Source: Myxococcales bacterium
GTDB taxonomy: Bacteria; Myxococcota_A; Polyangia; Haliangiales; Haliangiaceae
Length of the DNA stretch: 64,000 bases
Reading direction: 5' to 3'
Assembly (NCBI GenBank): GCA_016707895.1
Contig: JADJGV010000002.1
Coordinates: forward strand, 372,001 to 436,000
Part shown: positions 29,440-38,965 of the stretch, in pieces
Layout: every line of letters begins with the position of its first letter
How positions within the stretch are numbered: the stretch's first letter is position 1
Notes under the pieces: generated by a model
The model's input: the letters and a program-made list of their open reading frames with translations, nothing else
Database searches by the model: none
What the model was told of the DNA's origin: nothing
Position numbers and translations under genes: made by a program

Positions 29440-31224
29440 TCAGCCGCCCGAGTCGATCACCCGAGCGTCGGGCTCGCCGGGGCAGGCGCCCGGCAGCGTC
29501 ACGCGGAGCAGCACGCCGCGCCACTCGTCGCGGGCGCCGGTGACGATCAGCTGGCGGCCGTCGCGGGCGGTGGTGATCACCAGGCCGTCGAGCGGGAAGT
29601 CGCCCGCGTAGGTGTCGCCGAACGTCGGTGAGACGTACAGCGCGCCGCACACCTCGGTGGCGAGCGCGTAGTGGTCCTGTTCGATGTCGTGGGCGCCGAT
29701 GTAGCGAGCGACCAGGACGACCACGTCGCGATCGCCGACCCGCTCCCGCCGCCCGACCCGCGTGCCGCTCCACATGCAGCTGGTGAAGTCGTAGTCGGTC
29801 TCGCTCTGCGACGCCTCGCCGCGATCGACGCGCGCCTGGATCTCGTCGAGGGCGGCCTGGCCTTCGCGCTTGGCCGCGGCGTCGCACGCCCCGGTGCACT
29901 CGCCATCGAACCGCTCGCGCGCGAGCTCGCGCCCGCCGACGGTCAGCCGGAGCTCGCCTTCGATCCCGTCGCACGCCCGCAGCGCGCGGGGGTGGAGGTC
30001 ACGCGCGGTCAGCAGCGCGCCCGGCGTCGGCGGCGCGGGCGGCCCGATGATCGCGACCGGCGGCGGCTGCCCGGCGCACGCGCGCTCGGCCAGCTGCGCC
30101 TCGATCGTCGGGTCGCCGCCCTCGGCGGCGTGGCGCACCCACAGCCGCGTCAGCTGCGTCCGCGCCATGATGTCCTTGGGTCGCACGCCGGCCAGCGCGT
30201 CGGCGATCGGCGCCCGGTACAACAGCTCGAGCCAGGTCCGCCAGTCGCGGTGCACCAGCCGGCTCACGCGGTCCGCGGTCGCGTCGTCGCGCGTGGCCAG
30301 CGCGTCCTCGAAGACCGCCTCGGCGAGCCCGGCCTCGTCGGCGGCGATCGCCTGCGCCATCGCGGGCCGCAGCCGCGCCAGCGCCGCGGCCTGGCCGTGG
30401 CGCCGCGCCAGCCGCAGCGCGCGGCGCGGGTTCCAGCGCAGGCCGCGCCCCGGCGGCGTCGCGTCGAGCGCCGCCACCAGCGCGTCGACCGCGGCCGGCA
30501 CGCCGGCGTCGTGGGCCAGCGCCACCTCGAGCCACGCGCCGCGCAGCGCGTTGCGGGCGTCGGGCGCCGCCGCGTCGACCAGCGCCTGCGCCTGGCCGGT
30601 CCGCCCAAGCGCCACCAGCGCCTGCACCCGGCGCTCCACGTAGAAGCTCTCCTCGTCGGGCTTGGCCTGGGCCTCGGGGCGATCGTAGCGCGCGGCCGCG
30701 CCGGCGACGTCGCCGCCGATCGCCTGGTCGCGGACGGCCTCGAGGTCGACGTGCCACGACGGCGGCGGCAGCGGCGCGCCGGCCAGCGCGCGCGCGGGAT
30801 CGCCGATCAGATCGCGGGGCAGATCGATCTGGCTGAACGCCGCGACCGCGACCCGCAGGCCGGCGCGGTCGTCGATGTCCTGGTGCAGCGACACGGCCTC
30901 GGCCCACGCCGCCTGCAGCGGACCGTCGCCGTCGTCGCGCGCGCTGTCGACGAGCGCGCGCGCGATCACCGCCGCCAGCGCCGGCGTCAGGTCGGGGGCG
31001 AAGTCGTCGAGCACGTCGCGTCCGTCCAGCAGGCAGCGCAGGCCGCGCGACGCCGCCAGCGCGTCGGCCTGCGCCGAGGTCGGATCGGGCGCGTGCAGCC
31101 ACCCGTCGCCGCGCACCACCGCCATCGCCGCGTCGGCCGCCGGCGTCGCCGCGGGCGCCGCCTTGCGGCCGCGTCCACAGCTGGCGATCGTCAGGGCCAC
31201 AGCCACCCAGCGGTGCGCGCGCAT
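29440..31224 (-). CDS. Large hypothetical lipoprotein
   Basis: 594 residues with a lipoprotein signal (VAVALTIASC). The first ~370 residues are alpha-helical, Ala-rich and repeat-like, suggesting a TPR-like solenoid (WAEAVSLHQDI, YVERRVQALVALGRTGQAQAL). The last ~170 residues form a beta domain with Cys pairs (CDGIEGELRLTVGG, CTGACD, VCGALYVSPTFGDTYAG). No family recognised. It is convergent with the M23 gene, one base between the stops. TACACT lies 7 bases before the ATG. Confidence 0.7.
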   Translation of the reverse strand: MRAHRWVAVALTIASCGRGRKAAPAATPAADAAMAVVRGDGWLHAPDPTSAQADALAASRGLRCLLDGRDVLDDFAPDLTPALAAVIARALVDSARDDGDGPLQAAWAEAVSLHQDIDDRAGLRVAVAAFSQIDLPRDLIGDPARALAGAPLPPPSWHVDLEAVRDQAIGGDVAGAAARYDRPEAQAKPDEESFYVERRVQALVALGRTGQAQALVDAAAPDARNALRGAWLEVALAHDAGVPAAVDALVAALDATPPGRGLRWNPRRALRLARRHGQAAALARLRPAMAQAIAADEAGLAEAVFEDALATRDDATADRVSRLVHRDWRTWLELLYRAPIADALAGVRPKDIMARTQLTRLWVRHAAEGGDPTIEAQLAERACAGQPPPVAIIGPPAPPTPGALLTARDLHPRALRACDGIEGELRLTVGGRELARERFDGECTGACDAAAKREGQAALDEIQARVDRGEASQSETDYDFTSCMWSGTRVGRRERVGDRDVVVLVARYIGAHDIEQDHYALATEVCGALYVSPTFGDTYAGDFPLDGLVITTARDGRQLIVTGARDEWRGVLLRVTLPGACPGEPDARVIDSGG

Positions 31225-31231
31225 CGTCGCG

Positions 31232-31237
31232 AGTGTA
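31232..31237 (-). promoter_or_regulatory. Putative -10 (TACACT) before large lipoprotein gene
   Basis: TANNNT hexamer ending seven bases before the ATG at 31224. Confidence 0.4.
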
Positions 31238-31280
31238 ACGCGCGGCTCCCCCGCGGCGTTCCCGATCGCCCGCGGGGTGA

Positions 31281-31286
31281 TACCGT
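31281..31286 (+). promoter_or_regulatory. Putative thiE -10 (TACCGT)
   Basis: TANNNT hexamer ending seven bases before the GTG at 31294. Confidence 0.4.
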
Positions 31287-31293
31287 CGGGCGC

Positions 31294-31956
31294 GTGACCC
31301 TCCAGGTGCGCGCACGACTGGCCGCACGCATCCGCGGCTTCTACGCGATCCTCGACGCCGACGACGAGGGGCTCGCCGCCGCGCTGGTCGATCCCGCCGG
31401 CTGCGCCGCGCCGGTCTTGCAGGTCCGGCTCAAGCACGCCCGCACCAGCGAGCTGCTGGCCGCCGCGCAGATGGCCCGCCGCGTGACCCGCGCGGCCAAC
31501 GCGCTGCTGATCGTCAACGACCGGCTCGACGTCGCGCTCGCCGCCGACGCCGACGGCGTGCACCTCGGCCAGGACGACCTGCCGCTGGCCGCCGCGATCC
31601 ACGCGCTGGGCGCGGCGCGCGCGCGCATGCTGATCGGCGTCTCGACGCACGACCTCGCGCAGGTCGCGGCCGCCGTCGCGGGGGGCGCCGACTACCTCGG
31701 CTTCGGGCCGGTGTTCCCGACCGCGACCAAGGCCAACCCGGATCCGGTGGTCGGGGTCGACGGGCTGCGCGAGGCGTGCGCCCGCGCCGGGCAGGTGCCA
31801 GTGGTGGCGATCGGCGGCGTCGGCGTCGGCGCGGCTGGGGCGCTCCACGCGGCGGGCGCGGCGGCGGCCTGCGCCATCAGCGCCGTCAACGCGGCCTCCG
31901 ACCCGGCGGCGGCGGCGCGCGCGCTGGCGCTACCCTGGCGCACCCCGCCGGAATGA
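31294..31956 (+). CDS. thiE: Thiamine-phosphate synthase
   Basis: 220 residues, normal for ThiE, which joins HMP-PP and thiazole phosphate to give thiamine phosphate. Motifs in order: APVLQVRLKH (strand with diphosphate contacts), LIVNDRLDVALAADADGVHLGQDDLP (Mg-binding Asp residues), YLGFGPVFPTATK (phosphate loop) and VPVVAIGGVG. No other thi genes or TPP riboswitch are visible nearby, so it stands alone. Start GTG 31294. TenI-type aminotautomerase is the main alternative, but the DRxDVALAxxxDGVHLGQxD segment favours ThiE. Confidence 0.9.
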   Translation: MTLQVRARLAARIRGFYAILDADDEGLAAALVDPAGCAAPVLQVRLKHARTSELLAAAQMARRVTRAANALLIVNDRLDVALAADADGVHLGQDDLPLAAAIHALGAARARMLIGVSTHDLAQVAAAVAGGADYLGFGPVFPTATKANPDPVVGVDGLREACARAGQVPVVAIGGVGVGAAGALHAAGAAAACAISAVNAASDPAAAARALALPWRTPPE

Positions 31957-32048
31957 CCGGGAATTCTGGGCCGCGTGGTAGGGTTACCGCCGCATCCGAC
32001 CTTGAATACCCCGGGTCGGCTGTCCGTCTTCCGTTCCAGAGGTTCCCC

Positions 32049-32363
32049 ATGGTCAAGCTCGGTCTCGCCGCTCTCGTCGCCACCTTCCTCGCCACGCTGA
32101 CCTTCGCCACGGTCGCTGGCCCCGGCACCGCCGACGCCGCCGCGCCCTGCAAGGCCAAGAAGATCGAGACCAAGTTCCTGGCCGACGCGTGCAAGGCCGG
32201 CGGCCAGAAGGCGGCCAAGGACGTCATGAAGAAGGCGATGAAGGAGTGGAAGAAGAAGGACGCGAACGTCTCGTGCGCGTCGTGCCACACCAAGGTCGGC
32301 GGCGACTATCCGAAGAAGCCGAACGCGATGAAGGACCTGACCGAGAAGTTCGGCGTGAAGTGA
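32049..32363 (+). CDS. Small exported CxxCH (cytochrome c-like) protein
   Basis: 104 residues. A signal peptide (LAALVATFLATLTFATVAG) precedes a Lys-rich mature chain containing one CASCH haem-attachment motif near residue 77, with Lys/Met-rich helices around it. An upstream Cys pair (PCKAKK, DACKAGG) may form a disulfide. A single haem in such a short chain suggests a small periplasmic electron carrier; a distal ligand could be one of the Met or His residues, but none is obvious. No oxidase genes are nearby. The 5' gap (92 bp) holds no other gene. Confidence 0.75.
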   Translation: MVKLGLAALVATFLATLTFATVAGPGTADAAAPCKAKKIETKFLADACKAGGQKAAKDVMKKAMKEWKKKDANVSCASCHTKVGGDYPKKPNAMKDLTEKFGVK

Positions 32364-32379
32364 GCCCTGGCGCCGCGCG

Positions 32380-33261
32380 CTACCAGCGCGGCGGTGCGCC
32401 GGTGCGGCAGGCGATCGCCAGCTGCTGCCAGCCGTGATCCGAGCGGCCGGTCGAGTACATCGAGAACTCGACCAGCAGCTTGCCGTGCAAGCGCTCGCAG
32501 CGCTCGGCGGCGGCGATGCGCAGCGGCGCGGAGTCGCCCGGTGTCTGCGCGATCAGGTCCGCGAGCGTGCCCGCCGCGGTGACCGCCTCGAGGTCGTGGT
32601 CGGCCAGCGCCCGCAACGGCTTGCTCAGCGTCGGCGCGGGCGGCGCGGCCAGGACATCGCGCCACGCCTGGCCGTGCTGCCGCGCCAGGATGGCCAGCAC
32701 CGTCTCGTCGTGGCGATCGCCGCGCCGTGACGCTCGGCCCAGCGCGGCCGTGTGGTCGGCGGTGAGCGCGGCGATCAGCGCCGGGTGATCGAGCAGGTAG
32801 ATCGCCGCGTCGATCCGCAGCGCGGCGACCGGGCCGTCGATCGCGGCGACCAGCACGCTCACGCGCGCGCTGTCGGTCGCGGCGCCGGCCCACGCCGCGA
32901 GCGCGGCCAGCAGCGCCGGGCTCGGCCGCTCGACGTAGCCCTCGTAGTCGCCGGCCGGCCAGCGATCGGCCGCCACGAACACGAGCGCCGTCCGGCCTTG
33001 GCGAAAGCCCGTCCGGCACGAGGTGTTGGTCTCGCGCGCGATCAGGCGCCGGCCGCTGCCCTTGAGGCGCCGCTTGACGGCGAGGGCGACCGGCCCCGCG
33101 TAGCGCGCACCCGGCACGGCCCCGACCTTCACCACCGCGACGTCCCGGGCCAGCTCGAACAGCTCGAACACCGTCTGGTGGCGCTTGGAGCAGGCCGCGG
33201 CGGGGCGGGCGGCGGCGGCGAACGCGAGGCAGACCCCGGCCGCGGCGACGAGGAGGCGCAT
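32380..33261 (-). CDS. Hypothetical exported protein
   Basis: 293 residues with a cleavable signal peptide (LLVAAAGVCLAFAAAARPAAA) and an immediately following ACSKRHQTVFEL. Cys in TSCRTGF, ERCERL and IACRTG may pair. The first half is beta-rich; the second half has helical repeats (LDHPALIAALTADHTAALG, LRALADHDLEAVTAAGTL) that could be HEAT-like. No family recognised. ATG 33261 was chosen over GTG 33276 because it directly precedes the signal peptide. Confidence 0.65.
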   Translation of the reverse strand: MRLLVAAAGVCLAFAAAARPAAACSKRHQTVFELFELARDVAVVKVGAVPGARYAGPVALAVKRRLKGSGRRLIARETNTSCRTGFRQGRTALVFVAADRWPAGDYEGYVERPSPALLAALAAWAGAATDSARVSVLVAAIDGPVAALRIDAAIYLLDHPALIAALTADHTAALGRASRRGDRHDETVLAILARQHGQAWRDVLAAPPAPTLSKPLRALADHDLEAVTAAGTLADLIAQTPGDSAPLRIAAAERCERLHGKLLVEFSMYSTGRSDHGWQQLAIACRTGAPPRW

Positions 33262-33294
33262 GCGGCTAGGACGCACGACCTCGCCGCGGGGATC

Positions 33295-34158
33295 TCACGA
33301 CGTGCACTTCGCCTTGTTCTTGGCCGACGCCTTGAGGTCCTTGTCCATCGCGTCGGCCTTCTTGACCAGGCTCGACGAGGCGTACTTCTGCTTGAGCAGC
33401 GACAGGTAGGCGCGCGCCTCGCTGCAGTTCTTCAGCTTGGCGGCGGCCTCGGCGGCGCGGAACAGCCCGTCGTCGGCGAGGTCGCTGGTGGCGAACTTGT
33501 CGTAGACCTTCTGGAACTCGCGGATCGCCGAGTCCCAGTCCTGCTGCTGGAAGTACGACTCGCCGCGGAAGTACTGGGCGTCGTCGGCGCGGCTGTGGGT
33601 GGGGAACCCGACCGCCAGCTTCTTGTAGGCCTCGCGGGCCTCGTCCCACTTGCCGGCCTTGAAGGCGTCGGTGCCCTGGGTCCACAGGTCGTCGGGGTTG
33701 AGGCCGGCCACCGGGTTGGTGCCGGTGGTGCCGCCGGTGCCGGCCGGCTTGCCGCCGCCCTCGAGCGTCGCCAGCCGGGCCTCGATCGCGCCGAGGCGCT
33801 CGTCGTTCGCGGCCTTGTACTTCTCCACCTGCGCGGCCAGGTCGTCCATCATGTTCTTGGCCGCCGACACCAGCCCGGTCGACACCCGGATGTCGTTGCG
33901 GAGCGCGTCGACGTCGGCGCCCAGGTCGGCGCTGTTGCGCTTGAGCACCTTGGTGGCCTCGTCGAGGATCTTCTGCAGCTCACCGACCTGCTTGTCGATG
34001 TCCTGCTCCTTGATGGTCAGGCGCTCGTCGATCTGCTTGACGTCCTTGCGCAAGGACGCGCCCTCGCTCTTGGTGGTGACCCAGAAGCAGCCGGTGCTGC
34101 CGAGGGTGGCGGCGAGGACGACCAGGGGGAGCGCCCCAGAGTGTGACTTCATCGACAT
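33295..34158 (-). CDS. cpoB: CpoB/YbgF-like Tol-Pal-associated lipoprotein
   Basis: 287 residues. Lipobox LGSTGC, a long coiled coil (about 35-125, SLRKDVKQIDERLTIKEQDIDK onward, given here in part), a Gly/Thr linker, then TPR repeats (LWTQGTDAFKAGKWDEAREA, AQYFRGESYFQQQDWDSAI) as in CpoB/YbgF, which links Pal/Tol constriction with peptidoglycan synthesis. Unlike E. coli CpoB it is lipid-anchored. It lies 26 bases downstream of pal, the usual order. A second in-frame ATG is at 34152. Confidence 0.8.
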   Translation of the reverse strand: MSMKSHSGALPLVVLAATLGSTGCFWVTTKSEGASLRKDVKQIDERLTIKEQDIDKQVGELQKILDEATKVLKRNSADLGADVDALRNDIRVSTGLVSAAKNMMDDLAAQVEKYKAANDERLGAIEARLATLEGGGKPAGTGGTTGTNPVAGLNPDDLWTQGTDAFKAGKWDEAREAYKKLAVGFPTHSRADDAQYFRGESYFQQQDWDSAIREFQKVYDKFATSDLADDGLFRAAEAAAKLKNCSEARAYLSLLKQKYASSSLVKKADAMDKDLKASAKNKAKCTS

Positions 34159-34184
34159 GCTGGCTCTCGCGGTGCGGGTGGGGC

Positions 34185-34952
34185 TCAACGCCACTGGAAC
34201 TCGACGCGGCGATCCTTCTCGTCGCCCTGGCCGGTGGGCTCGGTCTCGCCCTTGGGCACGACCTGCAGCTTGGCCGGGTCGACGCCGAGGCGCGCCAGGT
34301 AGTCGGCGACGGTCTGGGCCCGGCGCTCCGACAGCGCGATGTTGTACTCGTCGGTGCCCGAGCCGTCGGTGTGGCCCATCACGTAGACCGACTTCTGCGG
34401 GGTCTTGCTGATGCACGCGCTGTTGGCGTCGAGGCGGTCGCGCTCGCTCGGGGCGATCGCCGAGTCGTCGTAGCCGAAGTACACGGTGGCCAGCGTGCAC
34501 GCGGCGTCGCCGCCGCCGGCCCACGGCTTCTGGCAGTAGCCGCCGACGCAGTCCTCGTCGTCGGCGCAGTCCTCGTCGGTCTTGCACGCGGTCGGCCGCT
34601 GGCAGGCGCCCGCCATGCACTTGCCGCCGGGGCCGCACTCGTTGTCCTTGGCGCAGGCGCGGCAGGTGCCGGCCTGGCACACCTTGCCGTCGGGGCAGTC
34701 GGTGTCCTTGGCGCACTCGGGCTTGGCCACGCAGGCGCCCGAATCACAGCGCTGGCCGTCGGCGCAGTCGCTGTCCTGGGCGCAGGCGACGCACTGCTTC
34801 TCGACGCAGATGAGGCCGTCCTTGCAGTCGTCGTTGCCGTCGCAGGCCGGGGTCTTGGGCTTCTTCTTGGTGCAGGCCGCCACCAGCCCAACCACCAGCA
34901 CCGAGACGGCCATGATCGACAACGTGAAGCGGAAGCCACCGACGGGACGCAT
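34185..34952 (-). CDS. pal: Peptidoglycan-associated lipoprotein with Cys-rich repeat insert
   Basis: 255 residues. The lipobox ends GLVAAC. Residues ~35-145 hold about six repeats of the type C-x(5)-DC-x-DG-x(2)-C (DDCKDGLIC, SDCADGQRC, TDCPDGKVC, DCADDEDC), which look like secreted disulfide or Ca-binding modules. The C-terminal OmpA domain has ATVYFGYDDSAI and VMGHTDGSGTDEYNIALSERRA, the peptidoglycan-binding motif (NxALSxxRA). It probably anchors the outer membrane to the wall. Co-oriented with cpoB; TAGGTT lies 6 bases before the ATG. Confidence 0.85.
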   Translation of the reverse strand: MRPVGGFRFTLSIMAVSVLVVGLVAACTKKKPKTPACDGNDDCKDGLICVEKQCVACAQDSDCADGQRCDSGACVAKPECAKDTDCPDGKVCQAGTCRACAKDNECGPGGKCMAGACQRPTACKTDEDCADDEDCVGGYCQKPWAGGGDAACTLATVYFGYDDSAIAPSERDRLDANSACISKTPQKSVYVMGHTDGSGTDEYNIALSERRAQTVADYLARLGVDPAKLQVVPKGETEPTGQGDEKDRRVEFQWR

Positions 34953-34958
34953 GGCTGG

Positions 34959-34964
34959 AACCTA
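34959..34964 (-). promoter_or_regulatory. Putative pal -10 (TAGGTT)
   Basis: TANNNT hexamer ending six bases before the ATG at 34952. Confidence 0.4.
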
Positions 34965-35047
34965 CGGGCCCGGGCCGGCCGAGTCAAATCTCCGGCGGCG
35001 GCGGTCGAACCAGCGTCATGGGGCGGCGTGATAGCCTGACGTCGGCC

Positions 35048-36421
<1,374 letters not shown>

Positions 36422-36551
36422 CGGCGGCGGCGTCCGAGGGCGGCGGGCGCGGCGCAGATTCCAAGTGGCTGAAATCACGCACCCGCCTCTCGGAGTCCAG
36501 ATTCTTGCTGGGCGCGCCACCCAAACCGCCCCCCTGCGGACAACGGTAGTC

Positions 36552-36938
36552 ATGAAGTTCACCCTCTTCTTCGTCACCGGCCTGGCGCTCGCCGCCTGTG
36601 GCCCCAAGGCCGGCATCTCCGACGTCCGCATGATCCACGCGCCTCCCCGCGAACCCAACTGCCAGCTCGAGATGATCCAGATCGACCCGACGACGATCAC
36701 CGTCGAACAGCGATGGGAGATCCTCGGCTACGTCACCTTCTCGGACGCTGGCACCCAGGACCCGTTCGCGAAGGCCAACCGAGAGCTCCTGCGCCCGCGC
36801 GCGTGCGCGATGGGTGGGACGGCGGTCGGGATCGCCGTGAACGCGTCGGCGCAGAACGCCGTCGGCGCGCAAGGCAGCGCGATCTCGTACATGGTGCTCC
36901 GTCCGAAGTCGCTGCCGAGCGAACCTGAGGCCCTGTGA
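36552..36938 (+). CDS. Small hypothetical lipoprotein (first gene of sigma-factor operon)
   Basis: 128 residues. Lipobox GLALAAC, then a domain with two cysteines (PNCQLEMIQ, PRACAMGG) and a C-terminal LRPKSLPSEPEAL tail. No recognised family. Its stop overlaps the GTG of the next gene (GTGA), so it is coupled to it. The 130 bp between the response regulator and this gene contain no other ORF. Confidence 0.7.
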   Translation: MKFTLFFVTGLALAACGPKAGISDVRMIHAPPREPNCQLEMIQIDPTTITVEQRWEILGYVTFSDAGTQDPFAKANRELLRPRACAMGGTAVGIAVNASAQNAVGAQGSAISYMVLRPKSLPSEPEAL

Positions 36939-37756
36939 GGCGCGACGCGCTCGCGGCGGTCATCGCCGCGGCCTGCGGGGCCTGCACGCCGGGCATCTAC
37001 CATGCGCCCGTGCGCCAGCCGAACTACTACTCGGTCGGCTCCGATGGGGCGCGGTCGTTGCAGTACTCCCAGATCAACGAGTGGGTGACCTACGGAACTG
37101 ACGGGCTGGGGGCACAGGCGCGGGTCGCGGCGGCGTACGAAGACGCACAGCACGCGCCGGCGCCGCCGGTCGAGATCGTCGTCTACAACGCGTCGTTGCC
37201 GCCGGGAGTCTCGATCGACGACGGCACCTTCGCGATCGCGCCCGACGCGCCGTACGAGGCGGTGGGGCGGTTCGAGCTCGGCTACTGGCTCGCGACCGCG
37301 CCTCGCGAGACGGCCATCACCGACGACCTTCGGCGCCTCGCCGCGGTGGCAGGTGCCGACACCTTCATCGTCGAGATCCGCCACGTGGGTCACGCGGACG
37401 ATCGCGTCAACTACGTCAGCGGCGTCGCGCTGCGCCAGCGGTCCGTCACCCGGGCCCCGCCGTCCGTGGCGGCGCGCCGCGCGGCGCGGCTCGAGTACCG
37501 CGCGCGCGGGTCGGGGTGCCTGTCCCCGGACGAGTTCGCCGACGAAGTCTCCGTCACGCTTGGCTACTCGCCTTGGCGCGAGGACGCGGCGCCGACGCTC
37601 ACCGTCGAGGTCCAGCCCCGCGACACCGACTTCCTGGCGACGATCACCGTACCCGGCGCCCGGCCCAAGCAGCTGACCGGCACCTCGTGCCGGTCGGTGA
37701 CGGCCGCGGTCGTCGCGGTGGTGGCGGTGCAGCTGGACGAACCGAGGCAGCGTTGA
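36935..37756 (+). CDS. Hypothetical lipoprotein
   Basis: 273 residues, GTG start within the previous stop (GTGA). The N-terminus (LAAVIAAACGAC) looks like a lipoprotein signal. The middle contains many aromatic residues (APVRQPNYYSVGSDGARS, LQYSQINEWVTYGT) and the last ~80 residues are beta-rich, ending in a hydrophobic VVAVVAVQLDE. No family recognised. It lies between a lipoprotein and an ECF sigma factor, so it may be an envelope-side part of a signalling unit; that is inference. Confidence 0.65.
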   Translation: MRRDALAAVIAAACGACTPGIYHAPVRQPNYYSVGSDGARSLQYSQINEWVTYGTDGLGAQARVAAAYEDAQHAPAPPVEIVVYNASLPPGVSIDDGTFAIAPDAPYEAVGRFELGYWLATAPRETAITDDLRRLAAVAGADTFIVEIRHVGHADDRVNYVSGVALRQRSVTRAPPSVAARRAARLEYRARGSGCLSPDEFADEVSVTLGYSPWREDAAPTLTVEVQPRDTDFLATITVPGARPKQLTGTSCRSVTAAVVAVVAVQLDEPRQR

Positions 37757-37757
37757 C

Positions 37758-38912
37758 GTGTTCGAGCTGAGCCACGTCGAGCGCGTGATCAGGCACCTCG
37801 TGCGGTTCGGGTCATCTCGCACCGACGCCGAGGACCTCGCGCAGGAGGCGTTGGTCATCGCGTGGCGCAAGCGCGACACGCACGACCGCGACCACTCGCT
37901 CGACGCGTGGCTGTACGGCATCGCGCGCAACGTCTACCGCAACCACGCGCGCGGGCGGCGGCGGCGCGGCGACGTGGATCACGCGCTCGACTATGACCTC
38001 GTCGGGGAGCCGGGTGAGGCCGCTGGCGCGCTCGCGGTGCAGGCGGCGCTGCGGGCGCTGCCCGAGCGCGACCAGGACCTGGTGATCCTGCACGAGCTCG
38101 AGGAGTACACGCTCAAAGAGGCCGCCGCGCTGCTCGAGATCCCGTTCGAGACCGCCAAGGACCGGCTGCGCCGCGCGCGGGCGCTGCTGCGCGAACACCT
38201 CCAGGCAGACCTGGCGGTCGCGACCGCGAGCGAGCGCCGCACGACGGCGCGGCTCGCCAAGGCGGCGGCACCGGCCGTCCTCGTCGCGGTGATGGCCATG
38301 GTGCCCAACGCCGCGATGGCGGCGCCGGCAGGGGGTGGCGCGAGCGGCGGCGCGGTGTCGGCGACCGGGACCAAGCTCGTGCTCGCGGTCGTGCTGGCCG
38401 GTGGCGTCGCGATCGGCGTGGTCGTGGACCGGCTGGCCAAGTCGCCATCGCCGCCCGGGGCCGACCGGCCGGCGATCGTGGCCGCCGGGGGCCTCGCGCG
38501 GCCGGTCCCGCTCGACGCGGGGGCCGGATCGACCGCGGACGCGCGCCCGCGCCCCTCCGCCGACGCCCAGCCTGCGGCGACGATCGACGCGGGTGCCCGG
38601 CCGGCGGTCGACGACCTGCGCGCGCGCCCCGACGTCGACGCCGAGCCCCAGCTCATCGAGCGCGCCAGGCGCACGTTGCGGGGCGGGGGCGCTGCCGCCG
38701 CGCTCCGGGTGCTGATGGCGCACGAGCGCCGCTTCCCCGCGGGGCAGCTCGCCGAGGAGCGCGACATCCTGCTGGTCGAGGCCTACCTGGCGATCGGCGA
38801 CACACGCCTCGCCGGCGAGCGGCTGCGGCGCTATCGCGCCTCCTACCCGGCGGGGCTGCACCGGCAGCGCGCGGACGCGGCCGAGCGTCAACTCGCCGGG
38901 CCTTCGCCCTGA
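37758..38912 (+). CDS. ECF sigma factor with C-terminal transmembrane segments and periplasmic domain
   Basis: 384 residues, GTG start two bases after the preceding gene. N-terminal sigma-70 region 2 (VRFGSSRTDAEDLAQEALVIAW, quoted in part; region 2.4 AWLYGIARNVYRNHAR) and region 4 (ALPERDQDLVILHELEEYTL, then ALLEIPFETAKDRLRRARALL). After residue ~165 come hydrophobic segments (APAVLVAVMAMVPNAAM and KLVLAVVLAGGVAIGVVV), a Pro/Ala/Asp linker and a helical C-terminal domain (LIERARRTLRGG, LAEERDILLVEAYLAIGDTRLAGERL, quoted in part) like a TPR module. A membrane-tied sigma factor of this kind could be self-regulated in place of a separate anti-sigma factor. Confidence 0.8.
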   Translation: MFELSHVERVIRHLVRFGSSRTDAEDLAQEALVIAWRKRDTHDRDHSLDAWLYGIARNVYRNHARGRRRRGDVDHALDYDLVGEPGEAAGALAVQAALRALPERDQDLVILHELEEYTLKEAAALLEIPFETAKDRLRRARALLREHLQADLAVATASERRTTARLAKAAAPAVLVAVMAMVPNAAMAAPAGGGASGGAVSATGTKLVLAVVLAGGVAIGVVVDRLAKSPSPPGADRPAIVAAGGLARPVPLDAGAGSTADARPRPSADAQPAATIDAGARPAVDDLRARPDVDAEPQLIERARRTLRGGGAAAALRVLMAHERRFPAGQLAEERDILLVEAYLAIGDTRLAGERLRRYRASYPAGLHRQRADAAERQLAGPSP

Positions 38913-38965
38913 GCGCCCGTGGTGCTCGCCGCTCGCCCACGGTTGGCTCGACGACGACGCGCCGA

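Noticed and set aside
33295..34716. Long minus-strand ORF joining pal and cpoB
   Set aside because: Its first part is pal in another frame; each gene has its own lipoprotein signal and start.
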